Source: RGIG3528 sp963649295 (lineage in GTDB: Bacteria; Bacillota; Clostridia; Lachnospirales; Lachnospiraceae). Taken from it: a DNA stretch of 33,849 nt. The stretch is taken from NCBI GenBank assembly GCA_963649295.1, contig CAVJHK010000019.1:1-33849 (forward strand). Direction: 5' to 3'. The notes under the pieces were generated by a model, which worked only from the letters and a program-made list of their open reading frames with translations, was not told the DNA's origin and did not search any database. Of the stretch, positions 7,661-15,690 are shown in pieces. Both the position numbers and the translations under genes were made by a program. Every line of letters starts with the position of its first letter. The stretch's first letter is position 1.

Positions 7661-9352
7661 ATGACAAAGAAAAAAAAGAAAAGAATTTATATTTTGGCGG
7701 TGTCGTGTGTGTTATTTACAGCGGCACTGTTTTTGCTGTTTTTTAATAAAGAAGACGAAAATTTGAATTATGTGACCATTGACTACGGTTTAACAAAAAA
7801 CGAGGCGCAGATTATCCTTGAAAACGAAATATATCGGGATAATGCGCTCATTAAAGACGGAGCAGTCTATATTCCCTATGATCTTGCATACGAAAAGTTA
7901 AATGACGGCTTCTATGAAGACGAGGATGAAAATGACGATACGATTTTTTATGTTCTTCCGACAAAAATTTTAAAGTTTACGCCCGACAAAAAATATTATC
8001 TGGAAAACGACGAGAGAGTTTATCCGGGCGCTCCCGTATTTATTACGGAAAATGGGAAGCTTTATACAGAAATTTCTTTTCTTAACGAAATTTCCGATAT
8101 GAAATATGCATTTTATGAAAATCCGAACCGTGTCGTAATAAATTATGAATGGACGGACTTTTTGTACAATACGGTTAAGGACGAAACACCCGTGCATGCG
8201 GAGGACAGTATAACCTCCGGCATTGTAAGGACTTTGTCGTCCTTCGAAAAGGTCTATTATATAGGCGGATACGGAAATAACAAAAATAATTTTGTAAAAA
8301 TAATGACCCTTGACGGGATTTTTGGATTTATTCAAAGAAAACATGTGGAAAGTGCAGAGCATATTGTGAGTGTGTCGGATTTTGAGGCACCCGAGGAAAA
8401 TCATATTCTGTATGACGAAAAAATCCGTCTCGGCTGGTGGTATGTGGCTTCCAAGGCGGGAAACGCAACATACAGCGAATCGACAAAAAATGCGTCTTTT
8501 ATGAATGTAATATCGCCTACCTGGATAAGTCTTGCGGATGATTACGGAAATATCAATTCGTTTGCCGATAAGAGCTATGTGGGAAGAGCGCATTCGGACG
8601 GATATAAGGTATGGATTTTGGTGGATTTCCCGGACGGGGAAGTAAGCCCGCACAAAAATCTTTCGATAAATTCGTCAAGAGAATATCTCATAAATAATTT
8701 GGTGCAGGAAACTTTGGACGTGGGCGCCGACGGAATTAATATTGACTTTGAGGCGCTTTCCGTGCAAACCGGTCCTCATTTTGTGGAATTTATAAAGGAA
8801 CTTTCCGTAAAATGCCATCTTGCGGGACTTGTGCTTTCGGTTGACAACCTTGTGCCGTCATATGCAACCGAGCACTATGACATCGAAGAACAGGCAAAAT
8901 ATGCGGATTATATTGTAGTGATGACTTATGACGAACATTATGCCGCAAGCACCACGGCAGGCTCGGTTGCGTCGATAGGCTTTGTGCGTAATGCAATTAC
9001 CGATACCGCCGAAATGTGCGAGCGCAGCCGCATAATAATGGGAATACCTTTTTATACCAGGCTTTGGAAATCGGATTCCGCGGGACTTACGTCTGAAGTA
9101 TATTCGATTACGGCAGCGGAGCGTTATATTTTAAAAAACAATCTTACAAAAACGTGGGATACGGAAACATGCCAAAACAAGGTGGAATTTATAAAAAACG
9201 GAAGCGTTTATACAATGTGGTGCGAGGATACGGAATCGATAGCATATAAGTGTGCGGATGCCGTGAGCGGAGATTTGGCAGGCGTTGCATGTTGGAGACT
9301 TGGACTTGAAAATTCGGAAATCTGGCCGGTAATCGGAAATTATATTAAATGA
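7661..9352 (+). CDS. Membrane-anchored GH18-family glycosidase-like protein
   Basis: A 563-residue protein with a lysine-rich N terminus and one hydrophobic segment (about residues 9-28), probably an uncleaved signal anchor that puts the rest outside the cell. The first 240 residues contain beta-rich regions, including what looks like a copper-amine-oxidase-N-like part and an SH3-like part (around IMTLDGIFGFIQRKHV). A glycosyl hydrolase 18 domain runs from about residue 255 to the end. Its active-site strand is DGINIDFE (357-364) with E364 as probable proton donor; the Asn in place of the middle Asp is usual in SleL/YaaH-type peptidoglycan enzymes. MTYDEHY and the later WRLGLE fit the barrel. 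A role in cell wall or spore cortex turnover is likely but not proven. No clear ribosome binding site precedes the ATG, which starts 8 bases after purB, so coupling is possible. Confidence 0.85.
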   Translation: MTKKKKKRIYILAVSCVLFTAALFLLFFNKEDENLNYVTIDYGLTKNEAQIILENEIYRDNALIKDGAVYIPYDLAYEKLNDGFYEDEDENDDTIFYVLPTKILKFTPDKKYYLENDERVYPGAPVFITENGKLYTEISFLNEISDMKYAFYENPNRVVINYEWTDFLYNTVKDETPVHAEDSITSGIVRTLSSFEKVYYIGGYGNNKNNFVKIMTLDGIFGFIQRKHVESAEHIVSVSDFEAPEENHILYDEKIRLGWWYVASKAGNATYSESTKNASFMNVISPTWISLADDYGNINSFADKSYVGRAHSDGYKVWILVDFPDGEVSPHKNLSINSSREYLINNLVQETLDVGADGINIDFEALSVQTGPHFVEFIKELSVKCHLAGLVLSVDNLVPSYATEHYDIEEQAKYADYIVVMTYDEHYAASTTAGSVASIGFVRNAITDTAEMCERSRIIMGIPFYTRLWKSDSAGLTSEVYSITAAERYILKNNLTKTWDTETCQNKVEFIKNGSVYTMWCEDTESIAYKCADAVSGDLAGVACWRLGLENSEIWPVIGNYIK

Positions 9353-9421
9353 CAGATGGCAAAGAATAATGCCGCATATAGGTTTAAGAGCACAAGTGCT
9401 GAATTCAAAAAAGGCATAAAA

Positions 9422-10477
9422 ATGGAAACAAAAATTATTAAAATCGACAGAAACAACATAAAAACGGAAGACTTTGCGGAAGCGGGCGAGATACTTCGCC
9501 GTGGCGGTCTTGTTGCTTTTCCCACGGAAACGGTATATGGGCTCGGCGGAGACGCAATGAATCCGTATGCTTCCCAAAAAATTTATGCTGCAAAGGGCAG
9601 ACCTTCCGACAATCCTTTGATTGTGCATATTTCGGAAATTTCGGATATAGAGGAGCTGGCGCTTTGTATTCCCGACACGGCTTTACGCCTTGCCGAAAAA
9701 TTCTGGCCGGGTCCGATGACCATGATTTTAAAAAAGAAGCCTTCGGTGCCCGATGAAACAACGGGCGGACTTGATACCGTCGCAATAAGGCTTCCCTCCG
9801 ACGAAATCGCGAGAACGCTTATACGAGAGTCGGGAGTATTTGTTGCCGCTCCGTCGGCAAATTCCTCGGGGCGTCCGTCGCCCACACGCGCATCGCATGT
9901 GATCGAAGATTTGTCAGGGAAAATTGACATGATAATAGACGGTGGGAAATGCGATATCGGACTTGAATCGTCGATAATCGATCTGAGCACGGGTACACCG
10001 ATTATCTTACGTCCGGGCTTTATCACAAAGGAAGATTTTGAAAATGTGGTGAGAGGCGTTGAATATGACAGAGCGGTTATTTCAAAGACACCCGAAAAAA
10101 ATATCGTTGCTCGCGCTCCCGGTATGAAATACAGACATTATGCGCCGAAAGGGCAAATTACGATTGTTGAAGGTGAAATATCGCGGGTTTCGGAATATAT
10201 AAACAAAAATATTGACGCTCTTCAAAAATCGGGGACAAGATGTGCCGTCATATGTTCCGACGAAAACAGGCATTTGTATACGGCAGAGCATATTTATGAT
10301 CTCGGTTCAAAAAAGAACGAGCTTTCGATTTCTTCGGCGCTTTTTGATGTCCTGCGGCAGCTTGATACGGATAACATTACCGCGATTTATTCGGAAAGCT
10401 TTGATACACTCAAAATTTCTGCGGCACTCATGAACAGGCTCAGGAAGGCAGCCGGATACAACATTGTTACGGTATAA
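9422..10477 (+). CDS. ywlC: L-threonylcarbamoyladenylate synthase (Sua5/YwlC type)
   Basis: A 351-residue Sua5-type enzyme that makes threonylcarbamoyl-AMP from threonine, bicarbonate and ATP for the t6A37 modification of ANN-decoding tRNAs. The YrdC domain shows GGLVAFPTETVYGLGGDA, KGRPSDNPLIVHI, FWPGPMT and APSANSSGRPSPT. The C-terminal Sua5 domain begins after a linker with APGMKYRHYAPKG. I prefer the ATG at 9422 because AAGG lies 7 bases upstream and the length then matches YwlC (about 346). An in-frame ATG at 9356, only 4 bases after the GH18 gene, would add 22 residues but has no ribosome binding site. It is likely cotranscribed with the gene before it. Confidence 0.93.
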   Translation: METKIIKIDRNNIKTEDFAEAGEILRRGGLVAFPTETVYGLGGDAMNPYASQKIYAAKGRPSDNPLIVHISEISDIEELALCIPDTALRLAEKFWPGPMTMILKKKPSVPDETTGGLDTVAIRLPSDEIARTLIRESGVFVAAPSANSSGRPSPTRASHVIEDLSGKIDMIIDGGKCDIGLESSIIDLSTGTPIILRPGFITKEDFENVVRGVEYDRAVISKTPEKNIVARAPGMKYRHYAPKGQITIVEGEISRVSEYINKNIDALQKSGTRCAVICSDENRHLYTAEHIYDLGSKKNELSISSALFDVLRQLDTDNITAIYSESFDTLKISAALMNRLRKAAGYNIVTV

Positions 10478-10514
10478 CGGGCGTGGCTATAGTCCGGCAT
10501 GCGTTTTTTTATGA

Positions 10515-10535
10515 GCAATCAGCGAGGCGGATTGC
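10515..10535. repeat. Short inverted repeat between ywlC and rpiB
   Basis: GCAATC (10515-10520) and GATTGC (10530-10535) are separated by 9 bases in the 138-base gap before rpiB. A T-run lies on the left side (10504-10510), so the structure could act as a weak terminator for the minus strand only, where no gene ends. It may therefore be an upstream control element or chance. No convincing promoter for rpiB was found; TATAAT at 10580 has a poor -35. Confidence 0.3.
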
Positions 10536-10615
10536 GAATATCCTTGAAATATAGCAGGCAATTTTTACAATATGGCATATAATTTTTAAAATACGTTTTT
10601 TTGGGAGGACTTATT

Positions 10616-11044
10616 ATGATAGCACTCGGTTGTGATCACGGCGGATTTGTGCTGATGCAGGAAGTAAAGAAGCATCTGACAGAAAGAAATATTGAATTTG
10701 AGGATTACGGAACATACAGCACGGATTCGTGCGATTATCCCGAATTTGCCAAAAAAGTGGCGCATGCGGTTGCAGACGGCACGGCAGATAAGGGCATCCT
10801 TATTTGCGGTACGGGAATAGGAATTTCGATTACGGCAAACAAGGTTAAGGGAATCAGATGTGCTCTTTGCCATGATGTTTTTTCTGCGGAAGCAACAAGA
10901 CTTCATAACGACGCAAACATTCTTGCAATGGGCGGAAGGGTTGTCGGCCCGGGGCTTGCTTTAAAAATCGTGGATACGTTTCTTGATACGCCGTTTTCAA
11001 ATGAGGAGAGGCATATAAGAAGAATAAATATGATCGAGGATTAA
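10616..11044 (+). CDS. rpiB: Ribose-5-phosphate isomerase B
   Basis: A 142-residue RpiB/LacAB-family sugar-phosphate isomerase, interconverting ribose 5-phosphate and ribulose 5-phosphate in the pentose phosphate pathway. It starts MIALGCDHGGF (D7 and H8 in the substrate loop). The catalytic cysteine is C64 in CGTGIGISITANK, which also forms the phosphate-binding loop, and RCALCHDVFSAEATR and NILAMGGRVVG complete the family pattern. The ATG at 10616 is preceded by GGGAGG (10603-10608), which rules out the longer in-frame reading from 10601. Related RpiB proteins also accept allose 6-phosphate. It fits with deoB and the arabinofuranosidase further along as pentose metabolism, although these are not in one operon. 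Confidence 0.95.
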   Translation: MIALGCDHGGFVLMQEVKKHLTERNIEFEDYGTYSTDSCDYPEFAKKVAHAVADGTADKGILICGTGIGISITANKVKGIRCALCHDVFSAEATRLHNDANILAMGGRVVGPGLALKIVDTFLDTPFSNEERHIRRINMIED

Positions 11045-11064
11045 TTGCTTTTTTATAAATATAT

Positions 11065-11092
11065 AGAGGTTTATCCTGAAAGATAAACCTCT
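11065..11092 (+). terminator. Hairpin after rpiB (atypical terminator)
   Basis: A perfect 11-base stem, AGAGGTTTATC (11065-11075) with GATAAACCTCT (11082-11092) and a 6-base loop, 21 bases after the rpiB stop. It lacks a T-tract in either direction, so it may be an RNA-stabilising or factor-dependent end rather than a classical intrinsic terminator. Confidence 0.4.
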
Positions 11093-11125
11093 GCAAAAAT
11101 AAATGTTGAAGGAATTCACATGAAA

Positions 11126-11153
11126 ATAAAATACCGCTCGGCAGGTATTTTAT
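11126..11153 (-). terminator. Terminator of the trkA-trkH-DUF402 operon
   Basis: A 10-base stem, ATAAAATACC (11126-11135) with GGTATTTTAT (11144-11153) and an 8-base loop, 10 bases beyond the stop of the DUF402 gene. Read on the minus strand, the right arm runs into TATTTTATTTTC, a reasonable T-rich tail. It may work in both directions for convergent rpiB. Confidence 0.6.
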
Positions 11154-11163
11154 ACCTATGTAC

Positions 11164-11718
11164 TTATATTTCCACAAATCTCTCGTCCGTAAAATCATAT
11201 TTTCCGATACGCGAATAAAGAAGGCACAAAAACTCATTGGTTGTGCGAAGGGCGGTTGTCATCATTTCTTTTGTGATAAGCTCCCGCTCATATGCGTCCG
11301 CAAGCTCGTTGAGATCGGAAACGGTTATTAAGCCGCCGGGTTTTACAATGACATCCACAAGGAGGTCGTTGTAAACGATGGCGGTATCTTTTTTGGGATT
11401 CATGTGAAGAATATATTTTTCGGCATCGTTTTTGAGATTGCACGTCGGAGGAATATTATTCAAATTAAGGCGTGTTTCGGAAACAATGTCACAATAGAAA
11501 CAGACAAAATTGCCGTTTGCGTCATAATGCTTTGACACTTTGACGCCTTTTTTACGGTAATAAACGGAGGAGCCGATCGCAAAATCCGGGCGCGGATTTA
11601 AAGTATGCCATGCAGTGACTATTTTTTCGTCATTATAGGCAACTGTTTCGTCGTCCTTCAGCCAGGTAAGCTCATTCGGGATAAAGCGTCTGCGAAACAA
11701 TTGAATTTTGTCTGACAT
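11164..11718 (-). CDS. DUF402 family protein (possible nucleoside di/triphosphatase)
   Basis: A 184-residue soluble protein of the DUF402 family. The core block YYRKKGVKVSKHYDANG...FVCFYCDIV and the later acidic YNDLLVDVIVKPGG match the family, whose studied members (Ntdp/YgaC-like and FomD) are metal-dependent nucleotide phosphohydrolases. The remaining C-terminal part is helical. The start has GGAGG 9 bases upstream. It is the last gene of a minus-strand operon, 21 bases after trkH, and is closed by the hairpin at 11126. Why it travels with a potassium transporter is unknown; the enzymatic role is inferred from family members only. Confidence 0.85.
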   Translation of the reverse strand: MSDKIQLFRRRFIPNELTWLKDDETVAYNDEKIVTAWHTLNPRPDFAIGSSVYYRKKGVKVSKHYDANGNFVCFYCDIVSETRLNLNNIPPTCNLKNDAEKYILHMNPKKDTAIVYNDLLVDVIVKPGGLITVSDLNELADAYERELITKEMMTTALRTTNEFLCLLYSRIGKYDFTDERFVEI

Positions 11719-11739
11719 AAGGGCACCTCCGTGGGAATT

Positions 11740-13194
11740 CTATTTTTTCCAGGTCGTGGGGCAAAACAAAAGTATCATCGGTATCAGTTCAAGTCTTCCG
11801 AGCAGCATGTCAAATATCATAACAATTTTTGAAAGAGCCGAAAAATCGGCATATGCTTCCGCACAGGAAAATAAATTTAAATCGACACCTGTGTTGTTGA
11901 GTGCGGAAAGAGACGAAACAGCAGCCGTATGCGCACTTCCGGCATCAATTGATATTATAACGGAAGATAGGATAAAAACAACAATATATGTTATAAAAAA
12001 TCGGTTTGTCGATTCGATTACGTTATCGGAAACCGTTTTTTTGTCGATTTTGATGACCGATATACGGTTTGGATGAAGCTCAGTGTGAATGTCCTTCGGA
12101 ATCTGCTTTATGAGGAGCATAAAGCGCGATACTTTAAATCCGCCGCCGGTTGAGCCCTGGCAGGCACCTATAAACATTAAGACAAGAAGCAAAATTTCCG
12201 TAAATCCGTTTGACAATTTTAAGTCCGTAGCCGAAAATCCCGTTGATGTCATGAGTGAAGCACATGTAAAAAGTGTGTCCGTGATATTCAGATTGACTTT
12301 GTCTGCTCTTATATTCACCGAAACAAATACAAGTGCGGATACGATTAAGTAAATCACAAGGTACCATTTTACTTCCTCTAATTTTAATGCTTCCTTAAAT
12401 TTTTTGAGGATCAAAAGGTAAAAGAAAGAAAAATTTGTTCCGAACAAAAGCATAAATACGGTTGTTACCGTTTTTCCGTAGGTGCAAAAGCGGGTGCACG
12501 ATGAATTAAGCGGCGAAAATCCGCCTGTTCCGGCAGTGGCAAAGGTGTGGCATATGTTTTCGAATATGCTTATGTGAGGATCAAATAAGAGCAATACAAA
12601 TTCAATTACGGTAAGTCCCAAATATATTCCGTAAAGTATGATTGCGGTATTTTGTGCTTTGGGCACAAGTTTGCTGACTGTGGGGCCCGGGCTTTCCGCT
12701 TTCATGAGAGAGAGTGGTGATCCGCCTGCCATCGGAAGAACGGCAAGTATAAAAACAAGCACACCCATTCCGCCGATCCACTGTGAGAGACACCTGAAAA
12801 ACACATTTGCGCGAAACATCCCTTCCGTATCGGTAACCACGCTTGCGCCTGTTGTCGTAAAGCCTGAGACCGTTTCAAAAAGCGCATTAAGATAATTTGG
12901 GATATCACGTGTTACGACAAAAGGAACGGCACCTATAAGGCTTATCAGTATCCATGCAAGCGCAACGGTCACAAAGGCTTCTTTTCCGTAAAAGCTTTTT
13001 GTATTTATTTTTTTTGGAATTCGGAAACGCATGGCAACAAGCGAAATCAATATGCAGAGGATTCCGAGAACGGCATATGTGATTACGCATAAATATTCTT
13101 TGTAAACAAGTCCGACCGCGGCCGGCAAAAAGAATACGATTCCCATGAGTCTTATCACAAATCCGAGAATTTTAAAGACACCTTTTATGTTCAT
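11740..13194 (-). CDS. trkH: Trk/Ktr-type potassium uptake channel subunit TrkH
   Basis: A 484-residue polytopic membrane protein of the TrkH/KtrB superfamily, the K+-conducting subunit. The four pore loops are visible: SGFTTTGASVV, TAGTGGFSPLN, MTSTGFSATD and LNNTGVDLNLF, with the filter glycines conserved. The segment GACQGSTGGGFKVSR before the last repeat is typical of TrkH. It has about ten to twelve hydrophobic helices. AGGAGA lies about 10 bases before the ATG, within the end of trkA. The gate would be controlled by the TrkA subunit encoded 13 bases upstream. Ion selectivity for K+ (with H+ or Na+ coupling) is family knowledge. Confidence 0.94.
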   Translation of the reverse strand: MNIKGVFKILGFVIRLMGIVFFLPAAVGLVYKEYLCVITYAVLGILCILISLVAMRFRIPKKINTKSFYGKEAFVTVALAWILISLIGAVPFVVTRDIPNYLNALFETVSGFTTTGASVVTDTEGMFRANVFFRCLSQWIGGMGVLVFILAVLPMAGGSPLSLMKAESPGPTVSKLVPKAQNTAIILYGIYLGLTVIEFVLLLFDPHISIFENICHTFATAGTGGFSPLNSSCTRFCTYGKTVTTVFMLLFGTNFSFFYLLILKKFKEALKLEEVKWYLVIYLIVSALVFVSVNIRADKVNLNITDTLFTCASLMTSTGFSATDLKLSNGFTEILLLVLMFIGACQGSTGGGFKVSRFMLLIKQIPKDIHTELHPNRISVIKIDKKTVSDNVIESTNRFFITYIVVFILSSVIISIDAGSAHTAAVSSLSALNNTGVDLNLFSCAEAYADFSALSKIVMIFDMLLGRLELIPMILLFCPTTWKK

Positions 13195-13207
13195 TAAAAA
13201 CAGTCTC

Positions 13208-14575
13208 CTATTCCACGATATCCGTGATGTTGCTGAGACCTTTGAGCGTGGTCACTATGATTACGGAGTCGTTGAGCTTTAACATATCGCTTCCTTGCGG
13301 AGTAATGAGCTTATTTCCGCGCACAATAAGGCTTATAAGGATTGAAGGCTTAATTTTGAGTTCACAAAGAGGTATATTTAAAACGCGGCTTTCTTCGGTG
13401 AGTGAAAATTCAAGTGCCTCGACTCTGCCGTCCATGAGATTGTAAAGCGCCTCGACATTGGAGCCGCGTTTTGCTCCCGCAAGCGCTCTTATGCGCTGCA
13501 GAATATATTCGACGGTAAGCTCTCTCGGAACAATCAAATTGCCGACGGGAAGCGACTGTATGATGTCATCCTTTTTTAATTTTTGCACTCTCGTTATTTT
13601 TTTGCAATCCGGCGCAACCTTGTTTGCATAAAGAGACAAAAACAAATTTTCTTCGTCTATCGTTGTGAGTGCCACAAACGCGTCCGTGTGTTCGAGCCCG
13701 TTTTCAAGGAGAATATCCCTGTTTTCGGCGTCACCGTTTATTATTTCCGCTTTGGTGAGCAGACTGCAAAGCTCTATGCAGCGGTCTTTGTCTTTTTCTA
13801 TTATTTTTACTCTTATTCCCGATTCGGTAAGCATTTCGGCAAGGTAAAAAGCGGTCGTTCCGCCGCCTGCGATGAGGACATTTTTGATATGCTTTAAGGA
13901 ATAATTTCCGACCGTGTTGTAAAATTCGGGGATAAAATATTTGGGGATTATGACGGAAATTATGTCATGCGCGAGAAGCGTCGTGTTGCCGTTCGGAATG
14001 GTAACCATATCGCCCCGCACGTGGATGCATATGAGAACACGGCGGTTAAATTTTTTTGAAACTTCGGAAACCCGCATGCCGTTAAGACATGAGCTCTCGT
14101 TCACCTTTACCTTCAAAAGCTCCACTTTTCCCTTTGCGAACGAGTCAACGTCCAGGGCGTTCGGTATGCTTATGAGATTATATATTTCCTTGGCGGCCGC
14201 ATATTCGGGATTTATTGACATCGATATGCCGATTGCGCTTTTTAGGTAATTTACTTCGGGAAGATATTCGGGCTTTCTGATTCGTGCGATTGTGAGGCAT
14301 TCAGGGTTTACTTTTTTTGCGATAAGCGAGCTTATCATGTTCACTTCGTCTTCGCTTGTGACAGCAATAAGCAAATCCGCCTTATCCACACCTGCTTCCA
14401 AAAGAGAGAGACGCGTTGTGCCGTTACCGATAACCGCTTGCACGTCAAGAGTTTGAAGCACAGGGGCAAGCTTTTCTGCATGCTTGTCGATAAGAGTAAC
14501 AAAATGATTCTGTTCCGACAGGTGCTTTGCGAGTATATAGCCTACGCGCCCGCATCCGACAATTATTATGTTCAT
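13208..14575 (-). CDS. trkA: Trk potassium transport regulatory subunit TrkA
   Basis: A 455-residue cytoplasmic regulator with two tandem RCK units, each made of a Rossmann-like TrkA_N domain followed by TrkA_C. The nucleotide-binding motifs are GCGRVGYILAKHL (about residues 7-19, followed by acidic LIDK) and AGGGTTAFYLAEML (about 233-246, followed by IIEKD). The full two-unit length matches classical TrkA rather than single-unit KtrA. It binds NAD(H)/ATP and gates TrkH in relatives. GGAGA precedes the ATG. It is the first gene of the operon and reads from the promoter at 14671-14699, leaving a leader of nearly 90 bases with three short direct repeats. Confidence 0.94.
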   Translation of the reverse strand: MNIIIVGCGRVGYILAKHLSEQNHFVTLIDKHAEKLAPVLQTLDVQAVIGNGTTRLSLLEAGVDKADLLIAVTSEDEVNMISSLIAKKVNPECLTIARIRKPEYLPEVNYLKSAIGISMSINPEYAAAKEIYNLISIPNALDVDSFAKGKVELLKVKVNESSCLNGMRVSEVSKKFNRRVLICIHVRGDMVTIPNGNTTLLAHDIISVIIPKYFIPEFYNTVGNYSLKHIKNVLIAGGGTTAFYLAEMLTESGIRVKIIEKDKDRCIELCSLLTKAEIINGDAENRDILLENGLEHTDAFVALTTIDEENLFLSLYANKVAPDCKKITRVQKLKKDDIIQSLPVGNLIVPRELTVEYILQRIRALAGAKRGSNVEALYNLMDGRVEALEFSLTEESRVLNIPLCELKIKPSILISLIVRGNKLITPQGSDMLKLNDSVIIVTTLKGLSNITDIVE

Positions 14576-14608
14576 TGGTTTTCTCCGTATGTTTTTTGTA
14601 CAGCAGCC

Positions 14609-14671
14609 AAATAATTTTTTGCGATTATTTCAAATATTTTCTTTGCGAAGCTTTTGAATATCTTTTTGCGA
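14609..14671 (-). repeat. Three direct repeats in the trkA leader
   Basis: Three copies of a 16-17 base element lie at 14609-14624, 14632-14648 and 14656-14671, each ending in TTTGCGA on the plus strand (TCGCAAA on the transcript). The GCGA anchors are 24 and 23 bases apart. They fall between the transcription start and the trkA start codon. They could be regulator sites, a translation control element, or chance in AT-rich DNA. Confidence 0.45.
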
Positions 14672-14699
14672 TTATAACACCCTATGCAAACTTTGTCAC
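14671..14699 (-). promoter_or_regulatory. Promoter of trkA-trkH-DUF402
   Basis: On the minus strand: GTGACA (14694-14699), a 17-base spacer, TATAAT (14671-14676), with TGT directly before the -10. This matches consensus at 11 of 12 positions and also has the extended -10. No known c-di-AMP riboswitch structure is apparent downstream. Confidence 0.75.
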
Positions 14700-14975
14700 G
14701 GGAGACGTGAGAGTATTGGTATGAAAAATGCGCTTTAAGTGCCGGTTGATTGTAAAAGATGTTTTTTTGTGTATGTATTTCGTGTTAATTTAGGGCTTTT
14801 CATAAAATTTTTATATTTTTTTTCGGTTAAATGTGTTACTATCTTTCTTATGAAAAGCTCCTTCTGCTGCCTGTGTGGGTTTAAGAAAATACGTGCAGCA
14901 AAAAGGATATGAATGTTTTGGGGATTGTTCGGCAATCCGTATATCGAACGCTTATAGGGCTATAATGAGGAATTT
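14700..14975. other. Intergenic region between trkA and the atp operon
   Basis: About 400 bases separate the divergent trkA and atp genes. Apart from the trkA promoter, this part holds a long perfect inverted repeat (14795-14858), a candidate extended -10 (TGT-TACTAT, 14834-14842) inside its loop that could drive the atp operon, and a small hairpin GGATTG/CAATCC (14922-14938). A TATAAT at 14961-14966 is too close to the first start codon to be a normal -10. The minus-strand reading frame 14735-14935 has no recognisable protein or ribosome binding site and was not called. Confidence 0.5.
14795..14858. repeat. Long inverted repeat upstream of the atp operon
   Basis: GCTTTTCATAA (14795-14805) and TTATGAAAAGC (14848-14858) are perfect 11-base arms, extendable by two pairs (one a G-T wobble). 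The 42-base loop is very AT-rich and includes the candidate -10 for the atp operon. It could be a pair of operator half sites flanking the promoter or an RNA stem if transcription starts further upstream. Confidence 0.5.
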
Positions 14976-15278
14976 ATGAGAAATACGGTCAGTAAATCTT
15001 TTGCAATGATTTTACAGGTAAGTATCACAATGCTCGTTCCGATTGTTTTGTGCATATGCCTTGCCGTATGGCTTAACAATTGTTTTGATGTGGTGTGGTT
15101 CATGCCTGTTTTTTTGATTTTGGGATGCGGTGCGGGAATCAGAAATGTGTATATGCTCTTAAAAAGCTATATACATAGCGAAGACAATTTGGAAAATCGC
15201 ACAAATAACGAAATCAGGCGTTTAAAATCGGAGGGGCAAAAGAAAAATGGCAAGGGAAAAATTAAGCGAAATGCTTAA
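14976..15278 (+). CDS. AtpZ/AtpI-like small membrane protein, first gene of atp operon
   Basis: A 100-residue protein with two hydrophobic helices (about residues 9-31 and 39-58) followed by a highly charged tail. This size and layout, and the position at the head of an ATP synthase operon, match the AtpZ family of F1Fo accessory proteins, which in some bacteria act in Mg2+ supply or Fo assembly. GAGG lies just before the ATG at 14976. The 3' end overlaps atpI by 32 bases and encodes the atpI ribosome binding site, so the two are probably translated together. The family call rests mainly on context, since such proteins diverge quickly. Confidence 0.7.
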   Translation: MRNTVSKSFAMILQVSITMLVPIVLCICLAVWLNNCFDVVWFMPVFLILGCGAGIRNVYMLLKSYIHSEDNLENRTNNEIRRLKSEGQKKNGKGKIKRNA

Positions 15279-15687
15279 CGACAAGGGCAAAAGGACTTTT
15301 TTTGAATTGTTTGCGGGCACGTGTCTTTTTTCTCTTATTGCTTTGATTATCGGAACTGTTTTGTGCACCATGTTTAAATTAAACACCTTCGCCTGGTGCA
15401 TGGGAATTTTGCTTGGGACGCTTGTTGCGGTTTTTATGATAATTCACATGTACAAAACCCTCGAAAAGGCAATAGTCTCGGACAAAGCACATGCAAAAAC
15501 GAAAACAAAGCTAGGCTCATTCATCCGCATGCTTGTGATTGTGGGTGCAATGATATTTGCCGCGGTTTTTCCGGATTACATTTCTTTGATCGGAGTACTT
15601 TTCGGAATACTTTCTCTTAAATTTTCGGCGCTTATGCAGCCGTTAATTGATATACCTGTTATGAAAATAATAAAGAAGGAGGAATAA
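15247..15687 (+). CDS. atpI: ATP synthase protein I
   Basis: A 146-residue protein with four predicted membrane helices (about residues 18-40, 46-68, 91-111 and 114-132), the pattern of ATP synthase subunit I, which helps assemble the c ring in Na+-type synthases of Propionigenium and Acetobacterium. The start ATG has GGAGGGG about 11 bases upstream. It overlaps the preceding small gene by 32 bases and lies 3 bases before atpB. Assignment is by topology, size and operon position; sequence conservation in the family is weak. Confidence 0.8.
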   Translation: MAREKLSEMLNDKGKRTFFELFAGTCLFSLIALIIGTVLCTMFKLNTFAWCMGILLGTLVAVFMIIHMYKTLEKAIVSDKAHAKTKTKLGSFIRMLVIVGAMIFAAVFPDYISLIGVLFGILSLKFSALMQPLIDIPVMKIIKKEE

Positions 15688-15690
15688 AAG

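Noticed and set aside
10564..10585. TTTACA and TATAAT before rpiB as a promoter
   Set aside because: The two boxes are only about 10 bases apart, and the base at the proper -35 distance from TATAAT does not resemble consensus.
11065..11092. The hairpin after rpiB as a standard intrinsic terminator
   Set aside because: There is no T-run on either side. It was listed only as an atypical terminator with low confidence.
14735..14935. A 66-codon minus-strand reading frame between trkA and the atp operon
   Set aside because: It has no ribosome binding site, no recognisable domain, an AT-driven composition, and it runs across the inverted repeat and presumed promoter.
14961..14966. TATAAT just before the first atp gene as its -10
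   Set aside because: Transcription would start at or next to the start codon, and no -35 stands at a suitable distance; the GAGG that follows serves as ribosome binding site.
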